From contig JAUNHC010000038.1 in assembly GCA_030524175.1 (NCBI GenBank), forward strand, positions 1-52,132: a stretch of 52,132 nt of DNA, given 5' to 3'. The translations under genes were made by a program, and so were the position numbers. This document shows, piece after piece, positions 42,712 through 52,028 of this stretch. The DNA is from Eubacteriales bacterium. Its GTDB lineage: Bacteria; Bacillota; Clostridia; Lachnospirales; Lachnospiraceae. The notes below the pieces were generated by a model, which worked only from the letters and a program-made list of their open reading frames with translations, was not told the DNA's origin and did not search any database. The first letter of the stretch is position 1. Every line of letters starts with the position of its first letter.

Positions 42712-43716
42712 ATGGAGAATATCAAAGCGGGAAAGAATAATTTGCAGCCGGATTTCACTGACGGTTATATAGGGACTTATTTTTCAGAAGGAAGCCGGGG
42801 CATTTATCATTTTGCTTTTAATGAGGCGAATGGAGAGATGACTCAGCCGGAATTATTTTTCGAAGCCCGGGATGCCAAATGGGTCTCTTTGTACGGCAAC
42901 TGGATGACATTTCCCATACAGGAGGGGGATTCTGCCGGAATCTGCTTTGCCCGGCTTTTGAATGGCAGGATAGTGCAAACTCATAAGATACTGGAAGAAC
43001 GGTATACTCCCTGTTTTGTTGCCCAGGAGGATGAACTTGTGTTTACAGCTAACTATCATGAGGGCACAGTGATGATATACCGGGTGGAAACAGGGAAGCC
43101 TTCCGTTGCGGGCAGAATAGAGAATGGAGAGAAGGCCGGGTGTCATCAGATTTTGTTCCATAAATCTTATTTCCTGGTACCTTGTCTGGAACAGAACAGA
43201 ATCCGGATTTTTCATAAAAGTAACGGATTCAGGCCGGCGGGAGAAATTTCATTTCCCAAGGGAACGGGGCCAAGACATGGAGTGTTTAATGGTGCCCACA
43301 CGAAATTTTATGTTGTGAGCGAGTGGAGTAATGAACTTTTTATCTATGATGTAAACGGTCTGGATTTCCGGCTGGTGCAGTCTGTGTATCTTCTGCCGGA
43401 GAGGAACAGCAATGCAGCAGCTGCCGCAGTCCGGCTTACGGAAGACGAGCGTTTTCTATATGTGTCTGTACGGGGAGTGGATTTACTGGTAACAGTGGAT
43501 GTGAGCAGTGACAGGGCGTCAGTGACAGGGCGTGTATCAAGCGGGGGGATACATCCTCGTGATTTTATCCTCAGCAGGAATGAACGGTTTCTTCTTACAG
43601 TGAACAGAAAAGAAGGGGGAATCGTGTGTATGGAAAGGAACCGGGAAAACGGTGAAATAGAGAAAATCATCAGTCATGTCCAGTTACCGGAGGGAGTGTC
43701 CCTTTTACTGGCATAG
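42712..43716 (+). CDS. pgl: Lactonase family protein, probable 6-phosphogluconolactonase (beta-propeller type)
   Basis: The 334-aa protein belongs to the seven-bladed beta-propeller lactonase family (YbhE/Pgl type). It shows the repeated blade pattern and the conserved GTGPRHGVF and GIHPRDFILS regions. It hydrolyses 6-phosphogluconolactone to 6-phosphogluconate if it acts with its neighbours gnd and zwf, which supply the steps on both sides. ATG 42712 follows GGAGG (about 42698-42702); upstream frame lacks a site. A cyclic-lactonase role on another sugar is possible for this family, but the operon context is strong. Confidence 0.85.
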   Translation: MENIKAGKNNLQPDFTDGYIGTYFSEGSRGIYHFAFNEANGEMTQPELFFEARDAKWVSLYGNWMTFPIQEGDSAGICFARLLNGRIVQTHKILEERYTPCFVAQEDELVFTANYHEGTVMIYRVETGKPSVAGRIENGEKAGCHQILFHKSYFLVPCLEQNRIRIFHKSNGFRPAGEISFPKGTGPRHGVFNGAHTKFYVVSEWSNELFIYDVNGLDFRLVQSVYLLPERNSNAAAAAVRLTEDERFLYVSVRGVDLLVTVDVSSDRASVTGRVSSGGIHPRDFILSRNERFLLTVNRKEGGIVCMERNRENGEIEKIISHVQLPEGVSLLLA

Positions 43717-43751
43717 GAGAGCAAGGAATCTAATACAGGAGGTATATTCAG

Positions 43752-45167
43752 ATGGAGAGAACAGAAATAGGAGTTATCGGATTGGCAGTTATGGGAAGAA
43801 GTCTGGCGCTTAATATGGCGGACCACGGCTTTAAAGTGGGAGCGTACAACAGAAGCAGGGAGGTTACTGATACATTGATGAGAGAGCATCCCCACCGGAA
43901 TCTCAAAGCTTTTTATGATTTGAAGGAGTTGGTAGAATCCCAGGCCAGGCCCAGGAAATTTCTCATAATGGTGAAGGCGGGCAAACCTGTGGATATGGTG
44001 ATCGAGCAGCTTGTTCCTCTTTTGGAAGAAGGAGATATGATTCTGGACGGAGGAAATTCCTTTTTCCAGGACACGGTACAGAGGGAAAAGCGCTTGAAAG
44101 AAAAAGGTATTTATTATTTTGGAACAGGGGTTTCCGGGGGTGAAAAGGGTGCCCGCTTCGGCCCGTCGATCATGCCGGGAGGAGACAGAAAAGCATATGA
44201 ACATATTGCCCCTGTTCTGGAGGCCATTGCCGCCAGGGCAAAGGGTGAGCCGTGCTGTGCATATATAGGGCCTGACGGAGCCGGTCATTATGTGAAGATG
44301 GTCCACAATGGAATCGAATATGCGGACATGCAGCTCATCGCGGAGGCGTATCTCCTTCTTAAATACGCAGGAGGCTTTACCAACAGGGAGCTTGCAGAGG
44401 TTTTTGAACAGTGGGATCAGGGAGAACTGAAGAGCTATCTTATTGAGATTACAGCCGGAATTTTCAGGGAGAAGGATGACTTCAGCCATGGTGAGCTGGT
44501 AGATCATATCCTGGACAGTGCAGGGCAGAAGGGGACCGGAAGGTGGACAAGCCTGGAATCACTTAAGCAGGGTGTCAATGTATCCATGATCACCGCGGCC
44601 TGTAATGCCAGGATCATGTCAAACCGTGTAGAGGGAAGAAAAGCCGGAGAAAAGATGTTCCAGTCACCCCAGAGAAAGCAGGTTGCTGATAAAGAAAAGT
44701 TTATGAATCAAGTGAAGGAAGGTCTGTACACAGCGAAAATAGCAGCATATGCCCAGGGCTTTGATCTTCTGGCCCATGCTTCCGGGGAATATGGATGGAA
44801 TCTTGACTTCGGCAAAATTGCCGCTATTTTCCGGGCTGGATGTATCATACAGGCTGAATTCCTGGACGATATCACAAAGGCATTTGAGAATAACAAGGAT
44901 CTTGCCAATCTGATGATGGATAATTTCTTCCTGGAGAGGATCAACAGGGGACAGGACAGTCTGCGAAGTATTTTATGTATGGGAATCCAAAACGGAATCC
45001 CGGTGCCTGCAATGAGCCAGGCCGCTGCCTATATCGATGCATTCCGCGGGGCACCGGTGGGAGCTAATTTAATCCAGGCACAGAGAGACTGCTTTGGGGC
45101 TCATACTTATGAGAGAACTGACAGAGAAGGAATCTTTCACCACGACTGGAGGGTTGAGAATGAGTAG
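43752..45167 (+). CDS. gnd: 6-phosphogluconate dehydrogenase, decarboxylating
   Basis: The 471-aa enzyme converts 6-phosphogluconate to ribulose 5-phosphate, CO2 and NADPH in the oxidative pentose phosphate pathway. N-terminal dinucleotide fold GLAVMGRSLALNMADHGF, substrate motif GVSGGEKGARFGPSIMPGG, and the signature DGAGHYVKMVHNGIEYADMQ with catalytic Lys and Glu residues are intact. Length is that of standard Gnd (about 468). It overlaps zwf by 8 bases at its 3' end. AGGAGG precedes its start (43738-43743). Confidence 0.97.
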   Translation: MERTEIGVIGLAVMGRSLALNMADHGFKVGAYNRSREVTDTLMREHPHRNLKAFYDLKELVESQARPRKFLIMVKAGKPVDMVIEQLVPLLEEGDMILDGGNSFFQDTVQREKRLKEKGIYYFGTGVSGGEKGARFGPSIMPGGDRKAYEHIAPVLEAIAARAKGEPCCAYIGPDGAGHYVKMVHNGIEYADMQLIAEAYLLLKYAGGFTNRELAEVFEQWDQGELKSYLIEITAGIFREKDDFSHGELVDHILDSAGQKGTGRWTSLESLKQGVNVSMITAACNARIMSNRVEGRKAGEKMFQSPQRKQVADKEKFMNQVKEGLYTAKIAAYAQGFDLLAHASGEYGWNLDFGKIAAIFRAGCIIQAEFLDDITKAFENNKDLANLMMDNFFLERINRGQDSLRSILCMGIQNGIPVPAMSQAAAYIDAFRGAPVGANLIQAQRDCFGAHTYERTDREGIFHHDWRVENE

Positions 45168-46551
45168 ACAGCAGGTTTTTACAATTTTCGGAGGAACTGG
45201 AGATCTCACATTCCGTAAGCTGCTTCCGGCACTGTATAATTTAGAGATGACCGGAACCCAGGAATTCTGTACACAGGTGGTTGTCATTGGAAGAAGAGAT
45301 TACACAAGTGAGGAATACAGAGAGCTGGCCCGGGAATGGGTGGAAAAGTTTGCCCGGCTTCACTATAAGGAAGAAACGTACCAAAAGCTTTCACAGAGGA
45401 TCATTTATTATCACATGGATTTTACCGATGAGGCGGCCTATGAGGGATTGGATAGCTTTTACCGTGACATGGAGGCGGAAAACCATATATTCTATTTTGC
45501 AGTTGCACCCCGTTTTTTCCCAGTGATCGTCAATGGCCTTAAGAAGGTTGCAGGGGCGGAGAATGGGAAGGTGGTACTGGAGAAGCCTTTTGGGGAGAAT
45601 CTGAGAGCAGCGGCCAGTCTGAACGAAACCATGGAAAAATTTTTCCTGCCCGGACATGTATACAGGATAGACCATTATCTTGGAAAAGAAATGGTGCGCA
45701 ACATTCAGACGATCCGTTATGCAAATCCTATCTTCAGCAATCTGTGGGATGCAGAACATATTGAATGTATCCAGATTTCTGCACTAGAGGAAGTAGGAGT
45801 GGAGACAAGAGGCGGCTATTATGATCAAAGCGGTGCCTTGAAGGATATGATGCAGAACCATTTGTTCCAGATATTGACTATTGTGGCAATGGAGCAGCCG
45901 GGAAGCCTCACTGTAGAGGAGATGCACCGGGAGCAGATGAAGGTTCTTTCAGCCCTGCGTATGCCGGAAGATATTTCTGCAAACATGGTATTGGGTCAGT
46001 ATCAGGGATACCGTGAGGAAAAATCTGTGAGAAAAGATTCTGATACAGAGACTTATGCTGCAGTCCGGCTTTTTGTTGACAATGACAGGTGGAGAGGGAT
46101 GCCTTTCTATATCCGTACAGGAAAGAAAATGGAAAAAAGGGAGATGCAGGTGGCTGTGGTGTTTAAGAGTCCTCTGCCTGGGGTTGAGAATAATATCCTG
46201 AACATTAAGATACAGCCGACAGAAGGTGTATACTTGCAGTTTAATATTAAAAGGCCGGGGGAAGCAGAAGACATTATCCAGGCAAAGATGGACTTCTGCC
46301 AGAGCTGTTCCATTGTCCACCAGACTAATACGCCGGAGGCTTATGAGCGGCTTTTAGGTGCTTGTTTCCGGGGAGAACGTTCCTGGTTTTCACAATGGGA
46401 CCAGATTGAAGCAAGCTGGAAATATGTAGATGATATACGAGAGAAATACCGCCGCGGACAACTTCCTGTTTATGAATATGAGCCGGGAAGTACAGGCCCT
46501 GAGGCAGCATCAGAGCTTCTGAGCCTTAACGGGCATAGTTGGTTTGACTAA
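45160..46551 (+). CDS. zwf: Glucose-6-phosphate 1-dehydrogenase
   Basis: The 463-aa enzyme oxidises glucose 6-phosphate to 6-phosphogluconolactone with NADP. The coenzyme loop is FGGTGDLTFRKLLP (a GGTGDL variant of GASGDL), and the active-site signature YRIDHYLGKE is intact. ATG 45160 behind GGAGGG overlaps the gnd stop, so translation is coupled. An in-frame ATG at 45094 lies deep within gnd and is unlikely. Gene order pgl-gnd-zwf puts the whole oxidative branch under one transcript. Confidence 0.96.
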   Translation: MSRQQVFTIFGGTGDLTFRKLLPALYNLEMTGTQEFCTQVVVIGRRDYTSEEYRELAREWVEKFARLHYKEETYQKLSQRIIYYHMDFTDEAAYEGLDSFYRDMEAENHIFYFAVAPRFFPVIVNGLKKVAGAENGKVVLEKPFGENLRAAASLNETMEKFFLPGHVYRIDHYLGKEMVRNIQTIRYANPIFSNLWDAEHIECIQISALEEVGVETRGGYYDQSGALKDMMQNHLFQILTIVAMEQPGSLTVEEMHREQMKVLSALRMPEDISANMVLGQYQGYREEKSVRKDSDTETYAAVRLFVDNDRWRGMPFYIRTGKKMEKREMQVAVVFKSPLPGVENNILNIKIQPTEGVYLQFNIKRPGEAEDIIQAKMDFCQSCSIVHQTNTPEAYERLLGACFRGERSWFSQWDQIEASWKYVDDIREKYRRGQLPVYEYEPGSTGPEAASELLSLNGHSWFD

Positions 46552-46554
46552 AAT

Positions 46555-46591
46555 ACAGCCAGGGAGCAGTATGATGCTGCTTCCTGGCTGT
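46555..46591. terminator. Hairpin between zwf and convergent kinase gene
   Basis: ACAGCCAGGGAGCAG (46555-46569) pairs with the stretch up to 46591 (CTGCTTCCTGGCTGT) with one G-U pair. It is near-symmetric and lies between convergent genes, so it may terminate both. T-runs are weak. Confidence 0.75.
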
Positions 46592-46621
46592 GTGGGTATT
46601 TAGGGAAAATCCCATATTTAT

Positions 46622-49150
46622 TTAAAGTTTCAGATGTTTTTTTATTTCCCTCATCATGGCAGGAATATCCAGAGGCTTAGCAAGATGAGCGTCCATACCT
46701 GCATTTTTTGCCTCTTGGATATCTTCTGTAAAAGCATCGGCCGTCATGGCAAAGATAGGGATGGAGGAGGCATCCGGACGTTCCATCTTTCTGATTTTTT
46801 CAGTTGCCTCATAGCCATTCATCACAGGCATGTGGATATCCATCAGGATCAGGTCAAAATGCCCGGGTGCTGACTGCCGGAAAGCTTGTGTACACTTATA
46901 ACCGTTGTCAACAACTTCAACATAAGCACCAAGATTTGAAAGCAATTCACAGGCGATCTCCTGGTTAAGCTTGTTATCCTCAGCCAGCAAGATACATTTG
47001 CCGGAAAGATCAAGGACCTCATTCTTATCCTGGAGGGCACATTCTTCATGATACACGATTTGCCGGATGCAGTGATAAAGAGTAGATTTGAAAATGGGCT
47101 TTTGTATGAAACCGGCCACGCCTGCTTCTACAGCCTGTTTCTCAATGCTGTCCCAGTCATATGCGGAAGCGATAATAACCGGAATATCGTAACCCGTGTG
47201 CCTGCGGATCGTCTGTGCAGCCTGAAGACCGCTTATATCAGGCATTTTCCAGTCAAGAAGAACCAGACTGTAATCATTTCCGTCGGAATGCGACCGGATC
47301 ACTTTTTCTACAGCCATACTGCCGCTGTCTGCAATATCTGCCTTAACACCTAACTCGGTGAGGAATTTCCATACGGAATCCCGGGTGTCAGGATCATCAT
47401 CAGCAAAGAGAACACGGATAGGGGGCAGAGACATATCCGCCTCCTGAATTTCCACATCAGCGGGCAGGAGGAGATCAAGTTCCACAGTAAACACGGAGCC
47501 TCTATCCGGCGTACTCTCCACAACCACAGTCCCTTCCATGATATCAACGATCATTTTGGTGATAGCCATTCCCAGGCCGCTTCCTTCAATCTTACTGATC
47601 CTGTTATCCTGTTCCCTTGTAAAGGAATCAAAGATATGATTGAGAAATTCAGGCTGCATGCCAATGCCTGTATCCGCTACGCGAAAAGTAAAATGTGCGC
47701 AGCCTTCCTTCTGGGAGGGGCTTTCCGTCACATCTACACTGACAGAACCTCCGTCGGGAGTGAACTTGACAGCGTTGGACAAAAGATTAAGCATAACCTG
47801 GTTCAGCCGCAGTGAATCAAAGCAGAGAGTTTCATGCTCAATACTATGGAGACGGATGTTAAAATTCTGTTTTTTATTGGCCACTGTGGGCTGAATAATG
47901 TTTACAAGCCCGGTCATCAGCTCTTCCAGTGAGGCAGTGGCATTATTTAAAGTCATTTTACCGCTTTCGATTTTTGATAAATCGAGAATATCATTTATGA
48001 GACTGACCAGAAGCTGACCGGAAAGGCTGATATTCTTTAGGTATTCGCGCACCTTTTCCGGTTCCTCCACATGGTCGGAGGCAAGGCGTGTCATTCCGAT
48101 AATGGCATTCATTGGGGTGCGGATATCGTGGGACATATTGGAAAGGAAACGGCTTTTGGCAATGTTTGCGCTTTCCGCTGCTTTCCGGGCATTTTCTTCC
48201 GCCAGAAGTATCTGCTGCGTAGAATTCCTGTACAGGATGAGGAATGCTGTCATTATTAAAACAGCGCCCAGAATAACAATAAAGAAGCCTTTTGAGTTCC
48301 GCACAATTTTGTTTGCCTGTTCCATGATAACACGGTTGGGGACGATGGATACTACATACCAGTCAGCAGTGTTTTCCATAGGTACATAGCAGAATATATA
48401 ATTTTCTTTCTGATATTCAAAACGGGCAACCCCTTTCTGCCCTTTTTTCAAAGCTGTCTGGAAAGATTGTATTTCGTCAGTATCGTTTCCCTGGAGATCA
48501 ATAATGTCAAAAAGATTCTGGAAGGTGCGGTTGCTGTTGCGGTGAAGGGAACGTATCAGGATATTGCCCTCCCGGTTTACAACATAGGAGAAACCTGTGT
48601 TGTCATAAAAGGAAAGGGAAAAGCGGTCAGCTATTTCCAAACGGGGCAATGTTTTCTGTACAAGGCCTTCCGTACCGTCTGTCCAAGAAAAACGCTCATA
48701 ATACCCAAGGGTCCATATACCGGTACGGCCGTCCAGAAAAGGTTCACGGATCCCGCGGCCCTGAAGGGAACGAAATACCTCAAGCTGATCAGGATCAGTG
48801 ATCTGTCCGCTTTCGTTTTGATTGTCGTATACAGCACCGGTATCTAAATTCACACAAATATAATCAGAAGCAGAGGTACCGGACAGATTCATTTTATCCA
48901 TGATCGTATTCTCATCACGGGAATCCGCCAGAGACAATTCTTCGGTAAGCCAGTGCAGCATTTCCAATTCTTTTTCAGTATATGTATCAAGAGCATGACG
49001 GCCTTGGGCAGTTACCTCCAGAATGTCCGTCACTGTTTCGGTCCATAAGGAATCCTGTACACTTGTGATATAGTAAAACCCACCTGCAAGAATAGCTGCC
49101 GCTGATAAAAGGACAAGAAGAAACACATTTATTTTTTGCTTGGATTTCAT
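46622..49150 (-). CDS. Hybrid sensor histidine kinase with two receiver domains
   Basis: The 842-aa membrane protein has TM1 at about 9-29, an extracellular dCache-like sensor (about 35-285) and TM2 at about 288-307. HisKA follows with His341 in SNMSHDIRTPMNAIIG, then HATPase (about 440-560: DTGIGM, GSGLGMAI). Receiver 1 has Asp633 (LLDWKMPDISG) and receiver 2 Asp771 (LILMDIHMPVMNG). It has no Hpt or DNA-binding output domain, so phosphate must pass to partners elsewhere. Its start lies 6 bases after the stop of the upstream binding protein gene, so that protein is probably its sensory partner. Confidence 0.95.
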   Translation of the reverse strand: MKSKQKINVFLLVLLSAAAILAGGFYYITSVQDSLWTETVTDILEVTAQGRHALDTYTEKELEMLHWLTEELSLADSRDENTIMDKMNLSGTSASDYICVNLDTGAVYDNQNESGQITDPDQLEVFRSLQGRGIREPFLDGRTGIWTLGYYERFSWTDGTEGLVQKTLPRLEIADRFSLSFYDNTGFSYVVNREGNILIRSLHRNSNRTFQNLFDIIDLQGNDTDEIQSFQTALKKGQKGVARFEYQKENYIFCYVPMENTADWYVVSIVPNRVIMEQANKIVRNSKGFFIVILGAVLIMTAFLILYRNSTQQILLAEENARKAAESANIAKSRFLSNMSHDIRTPMNAIIGMTRLASDHVEEPEKVREYLKNISLSGQLLVSLINDILDLSKIESGKMTLNNATASLEELMTGLVNIIQPTVANKKQNFNIRLHSIEHETLCFDSLRLNQVMLNLLSNAVKFTPDGGSVSVDVTESPSQKEGCAHFTFRVADTGIGMQPEFLNHIFDSFTREQDNRISKIEGSGLGMAITKMIVDIMEGTVVVESTPDRGSVFTVELDLLLPADVEIQEADMSLPPIRVLFADDDPDTRDSVWKFLTELGVKADIADSGSMAVEKVIRSHSDGNDYSLVLLDWKMPDISGLQAAQTIRRHTGYDIPVIIASAYDWDSIEKQAVEAGVAGFIQKPIFKSTLYHCIRQIVYHEECALQDKNEVLDLSGKCILLAEDNKLNQEIACELLSNLGAYVEVVDNGYKCTQAFRQSAPGHFDLILMDIHMPVMNGYEATEKIRKMERPDASSIPIFAMTADAFTEDIQEAKNAGMDAHLAKPLDIPAMMREIKKHLKL

Positions 49151-49156
49151 AGAAGA

Positions 49157-50455
49157 TTACCTCTGTTCTTCAATGTTGAATTCATTGAGCTGCTTTTTCA
49201 TATTGGAAACGGCTTCTTCCGCACTGTCGCCGTTGAGCATTCCTGTCACACACTGCCGGGTCATTTCCCAGATGGGAAACAGAAGATTATCATCTGAACC
49301 GATCACGCTGCGTCCGTTGGTGAGATATGGTCCCATGGACTGGATGGCCTCATCGTCTGCCAGGCGGTTTTCCTTCAATGGGCTGAAAGAACTTTGGCTG
49401 TTGACAAATTCCCACATGGAATCGTTCTGGGTTAAATATTCCACGAATTTTTTTGATTCCTCCAGATGGGGACTGTCTGCATTGACACTGATGCGGGTAT
49501 CCACGTTGATGACGAGCACACTTCCATCTTCCATGACAGGATATGGTACAACCTGAAAATCGAAATCAGGCGTCAGCTCACGCAGCCGGGGAACCGCCCA
49601 GGCGCCTGTCAGCATAAAAGGCTGTTCACCTTTTGCAAACAATACTAAATCGTCTTTAGTCTTGGAAGTTTCCAGAGTCTGGGCCGGATTAACCCATCCC
49701 CGCTCCAGCATCTTCTCTGTGAGTTCAAAACCAGGGCGCAGAGTCTCAGCCAAATCTGCCTGCCCGGTATTAAAGGATTTCAGCATTCCTGCAGAATCCT
49801 CCTGCTGGTATACAGGAAGCATAGATTTTGCCAGGACAACTGTCTTAAGAGAAATATCATTATTTGCCACAATAGGAGTAATGCCCCGGGATACGAAATA
49901 ATCACACACAGATTCTAATTCCCTAAGGTTCTCCGGTACCTTCTGATCATGCTTCTTCAAAAGATCTGTGTTGCAGTACAGACCAAAGGCTGAAATGGAG
50001 GTAGGGAGATAATCGATGGTGGCGTCAGCGTCCATCTGACTCCTGGCTAAATCACTGAAATTATTTATGGCGGACAGATCAGAAAGGTCTGCAAGCTTGC
50101 CCTGTTCCCGGAGTTCCAGCACACGGGCATGATCCACCATGAAAATGTCATCTCCGTTGCCTGAGTCAAGTCTTTTTTCCAGAATGTTAAAATATTCAGG
50201 ACTTTTGATACCATCATAAGAGATGGAAATTTCAGGATTTTCGTCCATAAAGCTGTGCAGCGAGGTCTCGATTGCCATGACATTAAGTGCCTCATATTTA
50301 AAACCGAAAAAAGTCAGGTTAGTCTTTGACTGTTCTTCCGGTTCCTGGCTTTCAAAAATAATGTTTTTACTTTGCTGCGATGTACAGCCGGCGATACTGC
50401 CTGCCATAAGTGCAGCTATTATAACAGCTGAAAAAATATGTTTTAGCTTGCTCAT
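49157..50455 (-). CDS. Lipoprotein extracellular solute-binding protein paired with the hybrid kinase
   Basis: The 432-aa family 1 solute-binding protein starts MSKLKHIFSAVIIAALMAG and has a lipobox ending SIAGC (Cys24), so it is lipid-anchored outside the membrane. Mature features LTFFGFKYEALNVM, DDIFMVDHARVLEL and QPFMLTGAWAVPRL fit sugar-type family 1 proteins. No permease or ATPase is adjacent. The hybrid kinase gene begins 6 bases downstream. The pairing indicates a ligand-presenting role in signalling rather than transport. AGAAGTG precedes the start. Confidence 0.92.
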   Translation of the reverse strand: MSKLKHIFSAVIIAALMAGSIAGCTSQQSKNIIFESQEPEEQSKTNLTFFGFKYEALNVMAIETSLHSFMDENPEISISYDGIKSPEYFNILEKRLDSGNGDDIFMVDHARVLELREQGKLADLSDLSAINNFSDLARSQMDADATIDYLPTSISAFGLYCNTDLLKKHDQKVPENLRELESVCDYFVSRGITPIVANNDISLKTVVLAKSMLPVYQQEDSAGMLKSFNTGQADLAETLRPGFELTEKMLERGWVNPAQTLETSKTKDDLVLFAKGEQPFMLTGAWAVPRLRELTPDFDFQVVPYPVMEDGSVLVINVDTRISVNADSPHLEESKKFVEYLTQNDSMWEFVNSQSSFSPLKENRLADDEAIQSMGPYLTNGRSVIGSDDNLLFPIWEMTRQCVTGMLNGDSAEEAVSNMKKQLNEFNIEEQR

Positions 50456-50701
50456 TCACTTCTCCCGATTTTGACAGTTGCTTATATTATGTCTGCTTTT
50501 ATTTTTATATCATAACTTTTATTTTACCATAACCTGATTGCAGTTACCAGCGTATTATGTAAGTTACTCAAGTTTTCAAAATTACCTATCCGGTCCATTG
50601 AAAGCCGTCTGCGGCAAAGGGCCGGATGCCTGTAAGCGCCAAGTTTTCCTACAGTCTGCCAGTAAACGGGCAGACCTGACTGAGCTGTTTTGAAGTGAAC
50701 G
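50456..50701. other. Noncoding gap carrying the repeat copy B
   Basis: The 246-base gap between the binding protein and glycosylase genes contains the upstream region of the former and repeat copy B. GTCTGCC (50654-50660) and GGCAGAC (50669-50675) form a 7-bp hairpin. A minus-strand open frame (50524-50751) spans the repeat and runs into the glycosylase gene; I do not accept it. Confidence 0.6.
50595..50668 (-). repeat. Dispersed ~75-bp repeat, copy B (inverted)
   Basis: On the minus strand this segment aligns with 37617-37691 (copy A). The frame ENLALTGIRPFAADGFQW here compares with ENLVAAGILPFIADEFQW there. A stop (TAG) lies directly upstream of this frame in copy B. Identity at DNA level is about 73% by hand alignment. 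Confidence 0.7.
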
Positions 50702-51553
50702 TTAACAGCAGCGTTCGTAGTAAAACATGTATTGCTGCATAACTCCGGCATAGCCTTTATACCGGGAAAAATATTTATGGATCAGAGTTTCGCAGACACG
50801 GGTTTGGGGAACTTTTTTGATGCCTCGGCAGCGAGGGGCGTACTCCCGAAGGAGAATTTTGTGGATCCAGGTGTCCACGGGAAAGGCGTTAATATGATGC
50901 AGGCTGAACAGGCAGACACAGTTTGCCACTTTTTCGCCGATTCCGTAAAAGGTCTGAAGATAATCCATGGAACCTTTATAATCAAGAGACTCCAGATATT
51001 CCAGATCCAGAATACCGCAGCAGGCATCTTCGCAGATTCTTTTTATGTATTTGGCCCGGTAACCAAGTTTCAGTGCCTGAAGATCCTCAAGGGATGCTTC
51101 ATTGAGCTGTTCCGGGGAGGGGAAAGCATTTATCTTATCATTTAAAGGCGTTCCGTAACGGCGGCAGAGTGCCTCCACCAGACTTTGGATGGCAGGAATG
51201 GTTTTCTGCTGTGAAATGACAAAGGTGATGATCATTTCCCATGGCTCCTGGCGCAGGATCCGGATACCCTTTCCGCAGGAGGCTGCCTGGGTGAGGTAGG
51301 TGTCTTTAGGATCTATGGATGCTATCATAGATGCATAGTCTGTATTTAAATCAAAATAATCTTGCCAGTATGGGATTTCCTTTTCAGGACAGTGGAGAGT
51401 AAGTGTATCCTCCTGCTGGTAAATTTCAAGATAACGGCCTCTGCTGACAACAGAATATCCAGGTTCGCTGCCCTGTAGAGGGAGCATTCGGAAGCATTGG
51501 CCGGAATCAGCAATCTGCTGTAAATTAAAATAGTCTGTCTTAAGTATTGTCAT
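50702..51553 (-). CDS. OGG1-type 8-oxoguanine/3-methyladenine DNA glycosylase
   Basis: The 283-aa base-excision repair enzyme combines an N-terminal OGG1-like domain (FNLQQIADSGQCFRM) with an HhH-GPD domain. The helix-hairpin-helix FYGIGEKVANCVCL holds the catalytic Lys, and NAFPVDTWIHKI the catalytic Asp, matching the K249/D268 arrangement of OGG1. Two further cysteines near the C-terminus (YERCC) are not an iron-sulfur cluster. The start ATG is at 51551-51553 on the minus strand with AGGAGGATATT before it; the frame is open 195 bases further upstream but without a site. It probably removes oxidised guanine and carries AP lyase activity. Confidence 0.92.
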   Translation of the reverse strand: MTILKTDYFNLQQIADSGQCFRMLPLQGSEPGYSVVSRGRYLEIYQQEDTLTLHCPEKEIPYWQDYFDLNTDYASMIASIDPKDTYLTQAASCGKGIRILRQEPWEMIITFVISQQKTIPAIQSLVEALCRRYGTPLNDKINAFPSPEQLNEASLEDLQALKLGYRAKYIKRICEDACCGILDLEYLESLDYKGSMDYLQTFYGIGEKVANCVCLFSLHHINAFPVDTWIHKILLREYAPRCRGIKKVPQTRVCETLIHKYFSRYKGYAGVMQQYMFYYERCC

Positions 51554-51672
51554 AATATCCTCCTGAGTGGATTTATAGTATATTTTGGCGGAAAAGTCAA
51601 GGTACAAAATCCTGGCACTAAGCAGCGGAACATCGTATCTGTTACTTTTCACCGGTAATATCCCGCGAGGTG

Positions 51673-51696
51673 TTTTCATGCATATATGCATGAAAA
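51673..51696. repeat. Perfect 24-bp palindrome
   Basis: A perfect 24-base palindrome, reading TTTTCATGCATA up to its centre. Without a T-run and far from any start, it may be an operator or a mobile-element relic. Confidence 0.7.
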
Positions 51697-51716
51697 TCCC
51701 GAGATATACAACGTGC

Positions 51717-51741
51717 GAAATTATGCAGTATGCATAATTTC
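51717..51741. repeat. 11-bp inverted repeat with 3-base loop
   Basis: GAAATTATGCA (51717-51727) and TGCATAATTTC (51731-51741) are perfect complements around GTA. It lies 20 bases from the 24-bp palindrome and shares the ATGCA core, so the two may belong to one element. Confidence 0.7.
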
Positions 51742-52028
51742 TGTACATCGCGAAGCGTGTTACTGATCACGGAGCAATGTCAGTTAGTTAAGAAGACGAA
51801 ATAAGATGTCCTCTGCTAAAAGCTACTTGTGAGGCACGGAAGAAGGGCGTTAGACATAGAAATACAAGTTGGATTGAACATGGTCGTTTTGTTTTGGACA
51901 TGACAAAAAGACAGATTCACATCTGCTTCAAAATGGGATATACTGATTGTGGTTAGTTTCATATTATGAAAAACGGTAGGTGAAGCTGACTGGTACACGG
52001 AATCTGTGCTGACGGGCATAGTTCCGCT

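Noticed and set aside
50524-50751. 75-codon open frame on the minus strand
   Set aside because: Overlaps the glycosylase gene end and the dispersed repeat; the part similar to the other repeat copy is in a different frame with no start there.
51816-52019. 67-codon open frame on the minus strand at the right end
   Set aside because: No ribosome binding site or family motif; the region is rich in palindromes.
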